A stretch of 64,000 nt of DNA from DT-111 sp965263225 (GCA_965263225.1 CBDHHG010000023.1:1-64000); one strand, 5' to 3'. Shown: positions 1 to 10,436, counted from the stretch's first letter. The notes: a model not told the origin generated them from the letters alone. Translations and numbers: made by a program.

Positions 1-224
1 AAGAATTTGAGCCCTTCCTCCGCCATTTGATCGAGGTGCGGTGTTCGGATAGTTGGGTTACCATACGTGCCTAAATCTCCATAACCTAGGTCATCGGCGA
101 AAATGATGATGATGTTCGGTGGTCGGTCCTCCCGTGCAGAAGGCGTCGTGGTTTCAGCGCCACAGGCGATCACAAAGGTGAGGACCAATAATAGGAGGAT
201 TAGGTTTACTAGTTGGTTTTTCAT
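1..224 (-). CDS. Sulfatase (arylsulfatase family), N-terminal part only
   Basis: The gene starts at 224 and runs off the left edge, so only about 74 residues are visible. They show a lipoprotein signal with a hydrophobic stretch ending in a lipobox-like IAC at about residue 21, then the N-terminal sulfatase core with a metal-binding ADDLGYGDLG motif and a TPHLDQMAEEG segment. Family knowledge: S1 sulfatases hydrolyse sulfate esters on glycans or other substrates after a Cys or Ser is converted to formylglycine; that motif lies outside the window. Inference: an outer-membrane or periplasmic enzyme. A second sulfatase lies 0.7 kb away on the same strand, which suggests a locus for a sulfated substrate. 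Confidence 0.9.
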   Translation of the reverse strand, partial: MKNQLVNLILLLLVLTFVIACGAETTTPSAREDRPPNIIIIFADDLGYGDLGTYGNPTIRTPHLDQMAEEGLKF

Positions 225-247
225 ATTTCGTTTGCTTTTCCAGAAGC

Positions 248-814
248 TCAGACTGCTACTTCGCTATTCAGGCATTCAAATACGGCCCGATAGAAATCCG
301 GATGGGACTCCCAGGTTTTACCGGTAACTATTTTCCCATGCCGGGTAGCTTCTTGATCTGCCACATATACTCCACCACAGGATTCCACCTCAAAACGAAC
401 ATGCTCATAGCAAGAAATTGGACGCTTATCCACCAAACCAGCAGTGATCAATATCTGCACACCATGACAAATGGCAAAAATGAACTTATCAGCCTCCGCA
501 AAAGCACGAACAATCTCAATTACTTTCTGGTTATTCCGTAAATATTCTGGCGCACGTCCACCTGGAATCAATACCGCGTGATAATCCTCAGGGTTGACAT
601 CAGCCAAGGCAATATCGGCAGAGACATTGTAACCGGGGCGTTCTACGTAGGTATCCCAGCCTGGTTCAAAATCATGGATCACGAGATGCATACGACGCTT
701 GGAAGGGGCAGCAATTATTGGCTGGTAACCCGCCTCTTGTAGCCGATGACTGGCATAAAGAATTTCAAAACTCTCACCAGCATCACCAGTGATGATCAGG
801 ATAGCATTAGACAT
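248..814 (-). CDS. DJ-1/PfpI family protein
   Basis: A 188-residue protein with the DJ-1/PfpI (class I glutamine amidotransferase-like) fold. The nucleophile elbow is seen as AICHG with Cys116 and His117, and an acidic residue that could pair with the Cys lies in GESFEILY (residues 13-20). The length matches the family. No signal peptide, so it is cytoplasmic. Members act as peptidases, deglycases/glyoxalases or stress proteins, and sequence alone does not choose between these. It sits 23 bp downstream of the partial sulfatase start on the same strand but is transcribed toward it, so it precedes that sulfatase and could share its transcript. Confidence 0.88.
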   Translation of the reverse strand: MSNAILIITGDAGESFEILYASHRLQEAGYQPIIAAPSKRRMHLVIHDFEPGWDTYVERPGYNVSADIALADVNPEDYHAVLIPGGRAPEYLRNNQKVIEIVRAFAEADKFIFAICHGVQILITAGLVDKRPISCYEHVRFEVESCGGVYVADQEATRHGKIVTGKTWESHPDFYRAVFECLNSEVAV

Positions 815-960
815 AGAAGTAATTTGTTTAAAGTTTGTCGGTTCTTCCTTTATTAAAAATACTAATTTATCTGAGGTAAAAGGAGCCCTATCGACAGGGA
901 TTTAGGATTTTGTCCGTTTGAAAATCACAAACGGATCTCTAGTCAGATTGTGCACCTACA

Positions 961-2416
961 CTAATCTGTTCCCAATTCCTCCAACACCCCTACGGGCCTA
1001 TTTCCAGCTCCAGTCCGCCCCATTAAGCGATCGCCCAATTCGACGCGAGCCTGTTCCGCATAAGCCTCTAATCTCTTCACTACATTGGGGTGCTCGGCAA
1101 TGACATTTTGAGTTTCTCCCACATCATTATAAAGGTCGTATAATTCTAATTCTATGAGGTCATTTTGATCATAGGGAATGGGCTGCCCATCGTTTGTGCC
1201 CCTTCGTCCGTTCAGCGAACGATAGCGGTGTGGATAATACAATTTCCATCTACCGTCACCACTCATAACGGCATGTAGTTCATTGCTCTTATAATAAAAA
1301 TAGTAAGCAGACTGATGAGGTGATACTCTATCTGCTCCCATCATAAGAGCAGTCATATCCTTACCATCAATGGTATGTGTGGGGAGTGCTGCCCCCGTGA
1401 GGGCTGCTATGGTTGGAAAAACATCGATAGTCATCGCAGGTTCTTCCTCTACCCTACCTGGCTTAATCTTACTAGGCCAGCGCATAATGCAGGGTACTCG
1501 CACCCCTCCTTCCCAGGCTGTTCCCTTACCTTCTCGCAAAGGAAGGGCCCGCCCCGAATGACCGCCGTAAGAAAGCCAAGGGCCATTATCAGAAGTAAAG
1601 ATAACCAGGGTATTTTCGTCTAAATCGTTTTCCTTGAGGGTTGCCAGAATCTGACCTACACTCCAATCAATTTCCTGGATCACATCCCCATATAATCCGG
1701 CAGGCGACTTATCCTTAAACTTATCTGAAACAAAGAGCGGAACATGAGGCATGCTATGGGGTACATAAAGGAAGAAAGGTTGGTCCTTGTGTCTTTCAAT
1801 AAAAGACACAGCCCGTTCTGTATACCAGGTGGTCAGCATCGACTGATCTTCCAAGGTATCAATGGTTTGCTCATTTTCTACCAAAAGGAAGGGGCCCAAA
1901 GTCAAAAATGGTTCCTTGAGAAGGATGGTAAGGCCACATATCATTGGAAAATGGAACGCCAAAGTACTCATCAAAGCCTTGCCGGGTAGGTAGAAATTCA
2001 GGTTCTGAACCTAGATGCCATTTGCCAAATTGTGCTGTCGCATACCCCAGCGGTTTTAACATTTCTGCAATAGTTACTTCGTCGGGGTGCAAGCCTTTCC
2101 CCACGTAAGGCATATAGGCTCCATGCACTCCCATTCGATTGGCGTAACATCCCGTCAGCAGCGAAGCTCGGGAAGCTGAACAAACGGGTTGAGAGACATA
2201 GAAGTTTGTAAATCGTACGCCCTCCTGGGCCATTTGGTCTAGATGTGGCGTCTTGATATCTGGAGAGCCATAGCAACCTACATCTTGATAACCTTGATCG
2301 TCAGTAAAAATGATCACAATATTTGGCAAGGTGGAATCTTCCTCTGCCTTACGGCAGCTAGACAAGTACACAAGGAGCACGAACACAACTCCTAGGAGAC
2401 ATCGATACGAGTTCAT
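961..2416 (-). pseudogene. Sulfatase lipoprotein, broken by one +1 frameshift
   Basis: Two overlapping frames make one sulfatase. The 5' part (2416 down to about 1884) has a lipobox LSSC with Cys21, metal ligands in FTDDQG (Asp39, Asp40) and the formylglycine motif CSASR with Cys79. The 3' part carries FTSDNGPW, the GKGTAWEGGVRVP segment and the C-terminal subdomain. Dropping one base from the four-A run at 1883-1886 (TTTT on the coding strand) joins them into 484 residues, the usual family length. As written, translation stops shortly after the shift and loses the distal metal site. Either a sequence error or a young pseudogene. It probably belongs with the partial sulfatase at the left edge. 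Confidence 0.85.
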
Positions 2417-2506
2417 TAGCGTTGGTTTTTCATCCTTGCTAATGTAGCAAAAATAAGTGACCTCCGTTCGCTGAATGTCTAAGTAGTAGCGTGCTCTTCG
2501 GCTGGA

Positions 2507-3145
2507 TCAAACCATCAAATTGGAAGTAATGATCGTGGCCCCAGTGAAATCAGCCAGATCAGCATCGCTAAATCCCTCTGCCAAAATATGAATATTGGTC
2601 CCTCCTTTTTGAATCAAGCGCTGGATTTCAGACTTGACAAAGTTGTCGGTTTTCCGAATATAGACAATGGGGGTTGATGCGGGATCAAGTGTCATGTCAA
2701 TAATCAAGTGAGAATAACCTGTGGCATTGATAGCTAGTCGGCCGTCAGATTGGGCGGAGTTAGCCAAAAAAAGTAAGGTGTGCGTCGGGCAGCTATGTGT
2801 ATCAGTATTCCAAATGTGCAAACTGACTTCACGTGTCAGGATGTCCACCATCTCATCTCGGGTCGAGTTCCCCGATAGAAAAATGATATCCGATTTCTTT
2901 CGATCGGGTGGGGTACCTGCGATAAATTCATTTCGTGCCGCTTCATCAAAACCATCTCCTTTGAAAAAGATAATCTTACAATTAGGCTCATTAAAACAAG
3001 ATCTCAGAAAAGTGGGATTAAATCCCTTTCCGATGATAAAATGAGTTTCATTGGAATTGTTCCTGATCAGGTTGAGAATATGAATGGTATCTACACCGGG
3101 CGCATGCCCAATAGCCGTAGGATAATATGTAATAATGTTTTCCAT
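2507..3145 (-). CDS. Uncharacterised 212-aa protein
   Basis: I do not recognise a family. The first ATG in a good context is at 3145 (protein begins MENIITYYP); a TTG seven codons upstream is possible but less likely. There is no signal peptide or membrane span. The predicted pattern alternates short hydrophobic strands (HFIIGKGF, KIIFFKGDGF, DIIFLSGNST, PIVYIRK, NIHILAEGF) with helices, suggesting a Rossmann-like alpha/beta protein with repeated halves. It lies 39 bp downstream of the 1255-residue exported protein on the same strand, so the two probably form an operon. Function unknown. Confidence 0.7.
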   Translation of the reverse strand: MENIITYYPTAIGHAPGVDTIHILNLIRNNSNETHFIIGKGFNPTFLRSCFNEPNCKIIFFKGDGFDEAARNEFIAGTPPDRKKSDIIFLSGNSTRDEMVDILTREVSLHIWNTDTHSCPTHTLLFLANSAQSDGRLAINATGYSHLIIDMTLDPASTPIVYIRKTDNFVKSEIQRLIQKGGTNIHILAEGFSDADLADFTGATIITSNLMV

Positions 3146-3184
3146 GTTTATTTCATTTTGGATCAAAAGTCAATCTTACAAAGA

Positions 3185-6100
3185 CTAATTCTTGGATTTA
3201 CCCTTCTTGGATCGACGATTTCTTTCTGCATAAGCAGATTGTCGACCATTCATTAAATTAAAAAGTGGTACATCAACATTCAGTGAAACCATAAAACGCG
3301 AAGCCTGTGAGCTTAGGTCGGGTTGCAATGGATCAATCTTACGGGTTTGAGGACCAAGTTGCCAACCTACTCCCATAGAGATAGGTACCTTATTGAAGTT
3401 ATAAATAAAGGAAGCCCCTGGGGCTAGGAAATTCTCAAAATCGAGTTTTGGTAAGGCAGATGCTAAGGTATCGTTGAGTCGGTAGGATGTTACTGCCCCA
3501 ATATCTAGTACGGAAAGAAAGAGGGTGTAAGAAGCTCGCTCCGTATTTTGAAACTTCCAACTCAAAGCTACTCCTACGGGGACTGAAAGCCCCAAAGTGC
3601 TTGCTGTAACTTTACTACCTTCAATAGGATTGAGTAATTTTTCTCGCCCAGCTGCTATTCCTAGATAACTATTGATCCCCAAATTGAAATCCATATCCCG
3701 CTTTAGACGGGAGCTTCCAGGAGGAGCCGCAGCTGCTCTTAGGGCAGCCTTGACTTGATCAGCATCAGTGGCATTCAAGACATCTGCCATGAAGGTACCA
3801 TATAACAAGACACTGTTCCGAATGCGTTCGTTTCTGGCCCGCTGTTTTTTCAGTTTCCGTTTAGCTTGAAGATCTAATATCAGGCCTTTGCGCTTTTCTT
3901 TCTCCCGATCAAGCTGGGCATCAGAAATCACTCTAAAGAGTTCCATTGCATTATAAATGGCAAAGCCATATTCTCGATTATTAATATTCTGGTATAGAGC
4001 CAAACCTTCTGAACTTACCTTGGCTATGGTGCCCAGTGCTGGTTCTAGATCGGATAAACTCTTGCCATTAAAGATTGGCGTTTCTACCACCCCACTTACC
4101 AAATCCACCGTCGATTTGATCATGGGATAGTAATCTTCAAAATTGACCTGATAATCAAACTTCTTCTTACCGGCAATTTTTTCTTTCCCTTCTTTGATCT
4201 CATAGATGGTATTGATCAGTTGGGTAGAAAGCGTAGCAATCCCTTCTTTACTAAAATGATGGGTACCATTTAACGCATTTAATTGCTCATACAATAGCCC
4301 TAAATAGATGGAACGCGTTAAGTCATCTCGCATTAGTTCTTCGTAAGCAGCTTGATCAAGCCAAATTTCGGAAGTCTCTTCTTGTGATTTGGCAAGCGGG
4401 GACACTGCTGCGCGGACCACTTTCTTTTTCTCTTTTCTGAAGCTGTACAACAGATGTGTCGCCACTTCAATTACGCCACCTAAATTCAAAGCATTGTCGC
4501 GAGAACGAGCCAAACTTGGCCTACAATAAGTTGTATCTAGACGAGCAATAAATCCACTCATTTGTTGGTGCTGCGTTCGCAGACGTTGATTCAGCGTCAT
4601 TACTTCGCCCAACTTATCCGCTAGGCTAGTATAGGTTGTAAATTGAGCAGGGTCCAGAAGCGCTTGGCTCTGCCGAAGATCCCTGAAGGCATTGAGATCA
4701 GTAGCTGCCACGCGAAGTCGTTTATTTTGCTGTCTTAGCAATTGTACTCTTTCTCTAATCTGGTCGTCAATATGCATCATTTGCTCATCGGCTGTCTCCA
4801 AATAGAACCTTACCTTTTCTGGTGTTAAGTCCGAATCAATGGCAGCAGGATTAGTATTCGAGTTGACTGCCAAAGCAATAAAGTCTAACTTCGTCCAAAC
4901 CTCCTGGGCTTTTTTCTCATTGGTTAGGATTCTCTGTAAGTAGACCAGAGCGGCCAAGTCCACATTATTTTCTTCGGAGAGGCCAGCCGCCTGCCACTGT
5001 GCAATTTCTGCGGCTAGCGTCCCAGCTAGTGCTTGTTGCAGTTCAAGTAGTGCAGTCACCCTATTCTTGAGTTCATTTTTTTCTAAGAGCAGGGCCTTTT
5101 CTTTGACTGACCGGATCATCGGCAGGGCAGTGGAAAGCAACTGTTCTTCTTCGCTAAAACGTTCATCAAAGGATTCCGTCAAGAGCAGACGAGTAAGCTC
5201 TAAACCTCGGGCGATATATGCCTTTTCGCTTAGACGTTCGTCAAAATAGGCTCCCACTTTCGCCAGTTGTGGATCCGGATCACGGAGCTGATCGCCAAAA
5301 TACCCTTTGCCAGACAGATTGGCTAAGGCATACTTCGGATAAAATTCAAAGACTTTCTGCGGAAGCTGTCCTGGTATATAGTACTCCATGGCGCTGAGGG
5401 GTCGCCAACCTTCCTGCAAGGTACTTTTAACCTTCGCTAAATCCTCCAAAAGATCGGGGGCTACTCCATTGACTTGGATCTCCAGTTGATCAATCTCCGC
5501 AATTAAATCATTGTGTACGCTGGTGAGGGTATCATAAGTGGTGGCTGCTTCCGCACAGAATTTTTGAATTTGGGTACTGAGCTGTGGAATTTCTTGCTGA
5601 AATTGCTGCTGAACCTTTTGTGTGGAATCCTCCACGGTAGACGCAATTTTGAGGTTGACGATATCTGCTAGATCTTGATGGCGATCCGTGAGATGATGGA
5701 AGGCAAAGGGTAGAATTTGATCTATGGTATGATCCGTGTAGATCAACTGCGACATGTTATAGAAGAGCGCCAAGTTATAAATGGCTGGGGAATAATCCAG
5801 TATCCCCTTATATTTATCTAAACTAAGCAGTTTGGGCAGGTTTAGTCCCACGTTTTGCAGATCACTAAAGAAAGATGGCCGAGCGTTTTGCAGCAATTTC
5901 TTGTAATTCGAGATTTCGAATTGTAAGAAAAGATCATAGGAACGAGGGAATAGCGTGGAATACTCGTTTGGGACACCATTGATCATTCGCTGTTTAAAGC
6001 GATCCATGAAAGCAATGTTCAACTCCTCTTGAGCCCGCTCCACGATAAAATCCGAAAGCCCCTCGATGATAGCGGTTGAATTGATCCCACTTACCTTTGC

Positions 6101-6952
6101 ATATTCTGCATTCGCTGTAGCAGCGGCAATCGCCAACTTATTTTGAGAAGCCTTGTCTTCCAATTCCAGTTTTTGGTAGTAAGTCTCATCACGTTGTTGC
6201 AGAACCCTCTTCTTAAAGTCCTCTCCGGATTCAAAATAAAGTTCCTTTAACCAAGTGTAGTGCTCGTCCAGATTCGCCTTAACTTGATCCTCAAAACGCT
6301 GCGTATCAAATGACATATTTGGCGCCACGGTCTTCCAATCATAATCAAATAGATATTGGTATAAGGGGCCTGCTAAAAAGGGGTTCTCTTTATATTTTTC
6401 ATAAATCAGCTCTACCGTACTGAAGTTAAAACTAGTATCGCGATAAGCTACATGCAACCCTAGAATAGACATCAAATCATAGTATCCCTCTTTTACCAGT
6501 TGCCCCGTAGCACTTCCATTGTTCCACTTTACAACATCGGGCAAATGATCGATGAGTATAGATTGCTTAGTTAAGGCTATGCTGGTACTTTCTGCTCTCG
6601 CTCCATCGAGGGAAATTCGGATGGCTACAGTCGTATCCACGTCCTCCGCTAAAGTCAAGACATAACGCCCCATGCGCTCTAGCGAAAAATCAGCACTTAC
6701 CAATAGTTTCTCTCCCTCAAGGCTAATCGTCACTTGGCTGGGGTCTGGAATCTGCAAACTTGGCGCTTCATAGGCGTCCAGGATCTGCTTAACCTTAAAG
6801 GTCTCTTCGTATAGTGATTGGCCATTGAGCGGAGAACCACTCGGATGGAGAAACAAGAGCAAGGTCAATAGAGGAACAAAGCTTGCACTCTGGCAGTATA
6901 ACATCCAAGAGATGCTCCTATACGATATTCTTAGGTTATTGGTCTTTGGCAT
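3185..6952 (-). CDS. Large exported helical protein with beta-rich C-terminus, unknown function
   Basis: A 1255-residue protein I cannot assign to a named family. Residues 1-45 look like a signal peptide (hydrophobic LLTLLLFLHP, cleavage near NGQS). Residues 50-115 are beta-rich and resemble a small sandwich domain. About 150-1080 is almost entirely helical, rich in Glu, Lys, Gln and Leu, with several coiled-coil-like stretches. From about 1085 the sequence changes to alternating Gly/aromatic beta strands (SYLGIAAG, ISMGVGWQLG, FMVSLNVDVPLF) like an outer-membrane barrel or sheet, and it ends in a basic tail. Inference: a periplasm-spanning or surface protein. It is followed 39 bp later by an uncharacterised cytoplasmic protein. 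Confidence 0.75.
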   Translation of the reverse strand: MPKTNNLRISYRSISWMLYCQSASFVPLLTLLLFLHPSGSPLNGQSLYEETFKVKQILDAYEAPSLQIPDPSQVTISLEGEKLLVSADFSLERMGRYVLTLAEDVDTTVAIRISLDGARAESTSIALTKQSILIDHLPDVVKWNNGSATGQLVKEGYYDLMSILGLHVAYRDTSFNFSTVELIYEKYKENPFLAGPLYQYLFDYDWKTVAPNMSFDTQRFEDQVKANLDEHYTWLKELYFESGEDFKKRVLQQRDETYYQKLELEDKASQNKLAIAAATANAEYAKVSGINSTAIIEGLSDFIVERAQEELNIAFMDRFKQRMINGVPNEYSTLFPRSYDLFLQFEISNYKKLLQNARPSFFSDLQNVGLNLPKLLSLDKYKGILDYSPAIYNLALFYNMSQLIYTDHTIDQILPFAFHHLTDRHQDLADIVNLKIASTVEDSTQKVQQQFQQEIPQLSTQIQKFCAEAATTYDTLTSVHNDLIAEIDQLEIQVNGVAPDLLEDLAKVKSTLQEGWRPLSAMEYYIPGQLPQKVFEFYPKYALANLSGKGYFGDQLRDPDPQLAKVGAYFDERLSEKAYIARGLELTRLLLTESFDERFSEEEQLLSTALPMIRSVKEKALLLEKNELKNRVTALLELQQALAGTLAAEIAQWQAAGLSEENNVDLAALVYLQRILTNEKKAQEVWTKLDFIALAVNSNTNPAAIDSDLTPEKVRFYLETADEQMMHIDDQIRERVQLLRQQNKRLRVAATDLNAFRDLRQSQALLDPAQFTTYTSLADKLGEVMTLNQRLRTQHQQMSGFIARLDTTYCRPSLARSRDNALNLGGVIEVATHLLYSFRKEKKKVVRAAVSPLAKSQEETSEIWLDQAAYEELMRDDLTRSIYLGLLYEQLNALNGTHHFSKEGIATLSTQLINTIYEIKEGKEKIAGKKKFDYQVNFEDYYPMIKSTVDLVSGVVETPIFNGKSLSDLEPALGTIAKVSSEGLALYQNINNREYGFAIYNAMELFRVISDAQLDREKEKRKGLILDLQAKRKLKKQRARNERIRNSVLLYGTFMADVLNATDADQVKAALRAAAAPPGSSRLKRDMDFNLGINSYLGIAAGREKLLNPIEGSKVTASTLGLSVPVGVALSWKFQNTERASYTLFLSVLDIGAVTSYRLNDTLASALPKLDFENFLAPGASFIYNFNKVPISMGVGWQLGPQTRKIDPLQPDLSSQASRFMVSLNVDVPLFNLMNGRQSAYAERNRRSKKGKSKN

Positions 6953-7206
6953 AACGTAGGTCTTTGTGATAATCAGGGTTTACGCTCCCGAAAGTACCGG
7001 AATTTCAATGATGATGTAACCACATTTCAATGTGGCAGCTCAAGCATATCTGTACCAGGGCCCGGAATCAGAGCTAGATCAGGCATCCCTAATTATCGAT
7101 GGGCGGGAAGGAGAGCGGATAGAGCAACAAAAAAATCTACTACAGGTGAGCAAAGTTTATAAAGGACAGAGAAGATATCCAATAGAACTAGAGGACAACC
7201 CTTGTT

Positions 7207-10107
7207 CTAAACACTTACTAGATCGAGAACTAACTGCTTGCGAAGCGTGAACTGGAAGCAGGTGCCCTCCTCATATTCATCATCAACCCATATCTTCCCT
7301 CCATGTTGCTCCACGATCTTTTTGCAAAGTGCCAAGCCAATGCCCGTGCCTTCATATTGAGAACTACTGTGTAGCTTTCTGAATAGTAGAAAGATCTTCT
7401 CCTGGAATTCCGGGCTGATTCCAATACCATTATCCCGGATATAGAACTTCCAGTAATCCTCCGTATTGACACAACCTATTTCAATCTCTGGTGCTATGCC
7501 TGGCCTGCGAAACTTGATGGCGTTCTCCAGTAGATTTTGGAACAATTGTCGCATCATAGTACTGTCTGCCTGGATACTATCAGGTATATTTTTGACTTGT
7601 ATCCTGGCTTCGCTATCTTCTAAGGCAGTTTGCAGGTCAGCCTGAATGCTTTCAAGCATGCGTGGAAGAGAAACCTCTTCTAGTTGATGATTATTCGTAT
7701 TGACGCGAGAATAGGTCAACAAATCTTCAATCAGGTTTTTCATACTATTAGCCCCGGTACTGATGTACTGCAAATACTCTTCTTCATTTTCTTGCAAACG
7801 ATCCTTTAGGCTTCGCTTAAGCAGTTGAGTAAAACTGACGATCGTTCTAATCGGTGCTTTCAGATCGTGGGAAGCCATATAGGCAAAATTTTCCAACTGC
7901 ATATTGCTATCAATATACTTCTTCAGGTCTTCATTCTTCTCATTTAGAGCCTTGAGTGCTTTGCGAATGATCTCCTCCTGATTTTGCTGGGTACTAATGT
8001 CCTGTACAATGCCTGAGATACGGGCAGGATGCCCTTCTTCATCGAACAACTTTTCACCAGTCATCTGGAACCACTTGGTTTCTCCAGTCGCTAGCTTTTT
8101 TTGGTAGGTAAAATTAAAAGCCGACCGCTCATCTAAGTCTTTAACTTCCTTCATCATCTTTTGGTATTCTTCAGCTACCAATATCGATATGCACGCTTCG
8201 TAACTTGCCTCACTTAGCCTACCCATTTCAAACATATGATGCAACTGCTCCGAACAGGAAAAAACATTAGAGCTATAGTCGTATTCCCAACTTCCCAATA
8301 AAGCTACTTTTTGAGCTTCCCTTAATTGTCGTTCTCGGGTACGCAGCGCACGCTCTGCTTGTCTTTTCGTAGACACGTCCTTGATAATTACCAGCACTTC
8401 TTTGGAGTTAAAACTACTAGGAATAAGTGTAGTTTCTGTCTCAAAAACCTCTCCGCTAAATCGTTTATGGAAAAATTCAAAGTACAATCGCTTCTTTGAT
8501 GCTAATCCACTGATTTGTGTCTCAATCACCTTACTAGAAAGCCTGCCATCCGGTTGATACTGAGGAGTCATGTAAATGGGAGAAAGGCTATGAATTTCCA
8601 CATCATCTGGTATCTCAAACATAACTTTGGCATTCTCATTACACTCCTCCACTAAGCTCGATTCAGTGTTAAAGATGAAAATGGCATCAAAAGTGCTATT
8701 GAATAGGTTCCTATAACGGTTTTCACTTTTTAATAAGGCATTCTCAGCAATCTTCCTTTCGGTAGTTTCCAAAGCAAAGCCAATCCCTTCCCCCTTTTTA
8801 GGGTCGAAGGTAACACGTGTATCAAAAAACAACTCCTCCGTTTGATTGGGTACTTTGTTCAGGAATGCATTTTCCTTTCCATCGATAGCAGCTTGGTGTC
8901 CGGAAATTATTTCAGGCACATGTTGGTACAAATCCTTCATGTTTTTTCCGACCACTTCGTTGGGTTTCAACTGCAACCGCTGCAAAGCGCCGCCAACACT
9001 CAAAGTAAAATTGAGGTCTTTGTCAAAGCGATAATAGACGACCGGAAAACTGGCCATTAGTTTTTCGGTAATTTCATCACGAGTGGCAATGGTATCCTGA
9101 GTAGCCTTCAGCTCGGAAATATCTCTTTGAGTTCCCCAAATTCCCTTCAATTGATTCTTTTCGATGATCCCAAATACGTTGTTAAGCAGGTGTACATATT
9201 CTCCAGCTTCATTCCATTCACGTGAAGCCTTATTCCGTAAAAGATAGTTGGCAGCAGCAAAATCAGGAAAAGTCACCGCCATACCTGCATCCGGAATTCC
9301 TGCTACAAATTTATTTACAGGCATGCCATTTAGCGCTTTCCCTTCGGCATAGCCATACAATCTTGCGAAAGCATCATTACACTGTAAAAAATAGCCATCA
9401 CGCCTGAAACGCACGTATTGCTCCTCAATTGATAAATTAATGGGAATCGGTGGAGAAAAGGAAATGTGGTAAATACCCTCAGTCGTCAATCTCAAAAATT
9501 GTTTCACGCCTTCTTCAGAGACTTCCTTCGTCGCAACCGTGCGCCAGTACATCAGTAGGAAGCTCATGATTTTATACGCAAACAAATAGGTAAAAAAGGC
9601 CAAAGCAGCCTTCATATTTAACACGTGGAACCGCATATTTTGCTGGAAGGAAAAGTGGTTGATTTCCAGCAAAAATAGCACCAAACCCGTCATTAGGAAT
9701 AGGACAAGAATCGAAATAGATATCTTTTTTCGCGTTGGAAAATAGATGAGCGCATTTAAGGCCAAGGGAACAAAAAAGATGCTGTTGAATAGGCTTTTGT
9801 AGGAAAGAACGATCGTCAGCATCATGATGTAGATGAAGCCAATGCATTTCCACACACAATATTCATAGTATCCCTTGGAAACGAAATAAATACAACTACC
9901 AAAGAAAAGGATGATAAAGATATGCCCAGCTAAAAAAGTTGGGGTGATGAGATCATATATTTCGTAATAGATCACGGTTATCATCGGGAGTACTATCCCC
10001 ATGATAAGATCAAAGTTAAATATCTGCCGGGCTAATCTATCCAGACTACTCAGATCACCCGAAATACCATTATTCAATATTCGCTGTAGCACTTTCATAA
10101 GACACAT
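7207..10107 (-). CDS. Membrane-bound multi-PAS sensor histidine kinase
   Basis: A 966-residue kinase. Residues 1-190 carry about six hydrophobic spans (an integral membrane input domain). Around four PAS/PAC domains follow (roughly 200-330, 345-450, 460-585 and 600-720), then a short coiled coil. The HisKA domain has its phospho-acceptor His747 in ASHDLKAP. The ATPase domain has an N box (LLENAIKFR), G1 (RDNGIGIS) and G2 (GTGIGLALCKKIVE). There is no receiver domain and no response regulator beside it, so the partner is encoded elsewhere. Family knowledge: this architecture resembles bacteriophytochrome-type light, redox or ligand sensors, but no chromophore site is evident. It runs the same way as the downstream orphan operon, separated by about 250 bp. 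Confidence 0.93.
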   Translation of the reverse strand: MCLMKVLQRILNNGISGDLSSLDRLARQIFNFDLIMGIVLPMITVIYYEIYDLITPTFLAGHIFIILFFGSCIYFVSKGYYEYCVWKCIGFIYIMMLTIVLSYKSLFNSIFFVPLALNALIYFPTRKKISISILVLFLMTGLVLFLLEINHFSFQQNMRFHVLNMKAALAFFTYLFAYKIMSFLLMYWRTVATKEVSEEGVKQFLRLTTEGIYHISFSPPIPINLSIEEQYVRFRRDGYFLQCNDAFARLYGYAEGKALNGMPVNKFVAGIPDAGMAVTFPDFAAANYLLRNKASREWNEAGEYVHLLNNVFGIIEKNQLKGIWGTQRDISELKATQDTIATRDEITEKLMASFPVVYYRFDKDLNFTLSVGGALQRLQLKPNEVVGKNMKDLYQHVPEIISGHQAAIDGKENAFLNKVPNQTEELFFDTRVTFDPKKGEGIGFALETTERKIAENALLKSENRYRNLFNSTFDAIFIFNTESSLVEECNENAKVMFEIPDDVEIHSLSPIYMTPQYQPDGRLSSKVIETQISGLASKKRLYFEFFHKRFSGEVFETETTLIPSSFNSKEVLVIIKDVSTKRQAERALRTRERQLREAQKVALLGSWEYDYSSNVFSCSEQLHHMFEMGRLSEASYEACISILVAEEYQKMMKEVKDLDERSAFNFTYQKKLATGETKWFQMTGEKLFDEEGHPARISGIVQDISTQQNQEEIIRKALKALNEKNEDLKKYIDSNMQLENFAYMASHDLKAPIRTIVSFTQLLKRSLKDRLQENEEEYLQYISTGANSMKNLIEDLLTYSRVNTNNHQLEEVSLPRMLESIQADLQTALEDSEARIQVKNIPDSIQADSTMMRQLFQNLLENAIKFRRPGIAPEIEIGCVNTEDYWKFYIRDNGIGISPEFQEKIFLLFRKLHSSSQYEGTGIGLALCKKIVEQHGGKIWVDDEYEEGTCFQFTLRKQLVLDLVSV

Positions 10108-10436
10108 GCGTGGTTAGAAAATCTAGAGACCATGGTATCTCCTAGGCTGATAGGTACATTAGTCTAAAGTGATGCTCAATATTGGGAAGTAAAGAGAGAT
10201 CAGCCTTAGGAGGATGGGTGAATGCTCATGTAATTTAACTAACTTATACTAAAATCGAGGGAAAATGTTCTTAAATGTTGACAAGAAATTGGCCTACATG
10301 TAAAGGAAGAGTGGGATATATACAGAATTGACTATCAACAAGCAAAAAAGCTCCCCAAAAAGGGAGCTTCCGTTAAGTAAGGGGACCCAGATGGGTCATT
10401 GTTCATCTCTATAAAGGAAAACTCGGGGAACGGTTA
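10108..10436. other. 329-bp intergenic region
   Basis: No gene was found here. The region contains the upstream region of the histidine kinase (near 10108) and, on the right, a rho-independent terminator for the sigma factor gene at 10344-10369. Nothing else stands out. Confidence 0.6.
10344..10369 (-). terminator. Rho-independent terminator of the sigma factor gene
   Basis: A perfect 8-bp inverted repeat (AAGCTCCC at 10348-10355, GGGAGCTT at 10362-10369) with a six-base loop. On the minus strand it is followed by six T residues (10344-10349 as A on plus). It lies about 70 bp beyond the stop of the ECF sigma gene and fits termination of that transcript. Confidence 0.8.

Noticed and set aside
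7032..7250. A 72-codon open frame on the plus strand between the orphan operon and the histidine kinase
   Set aside because: It overlaps the end of the kinase gene on the other strand, has no domain and no ribosome site, so it looks like a chance frame.
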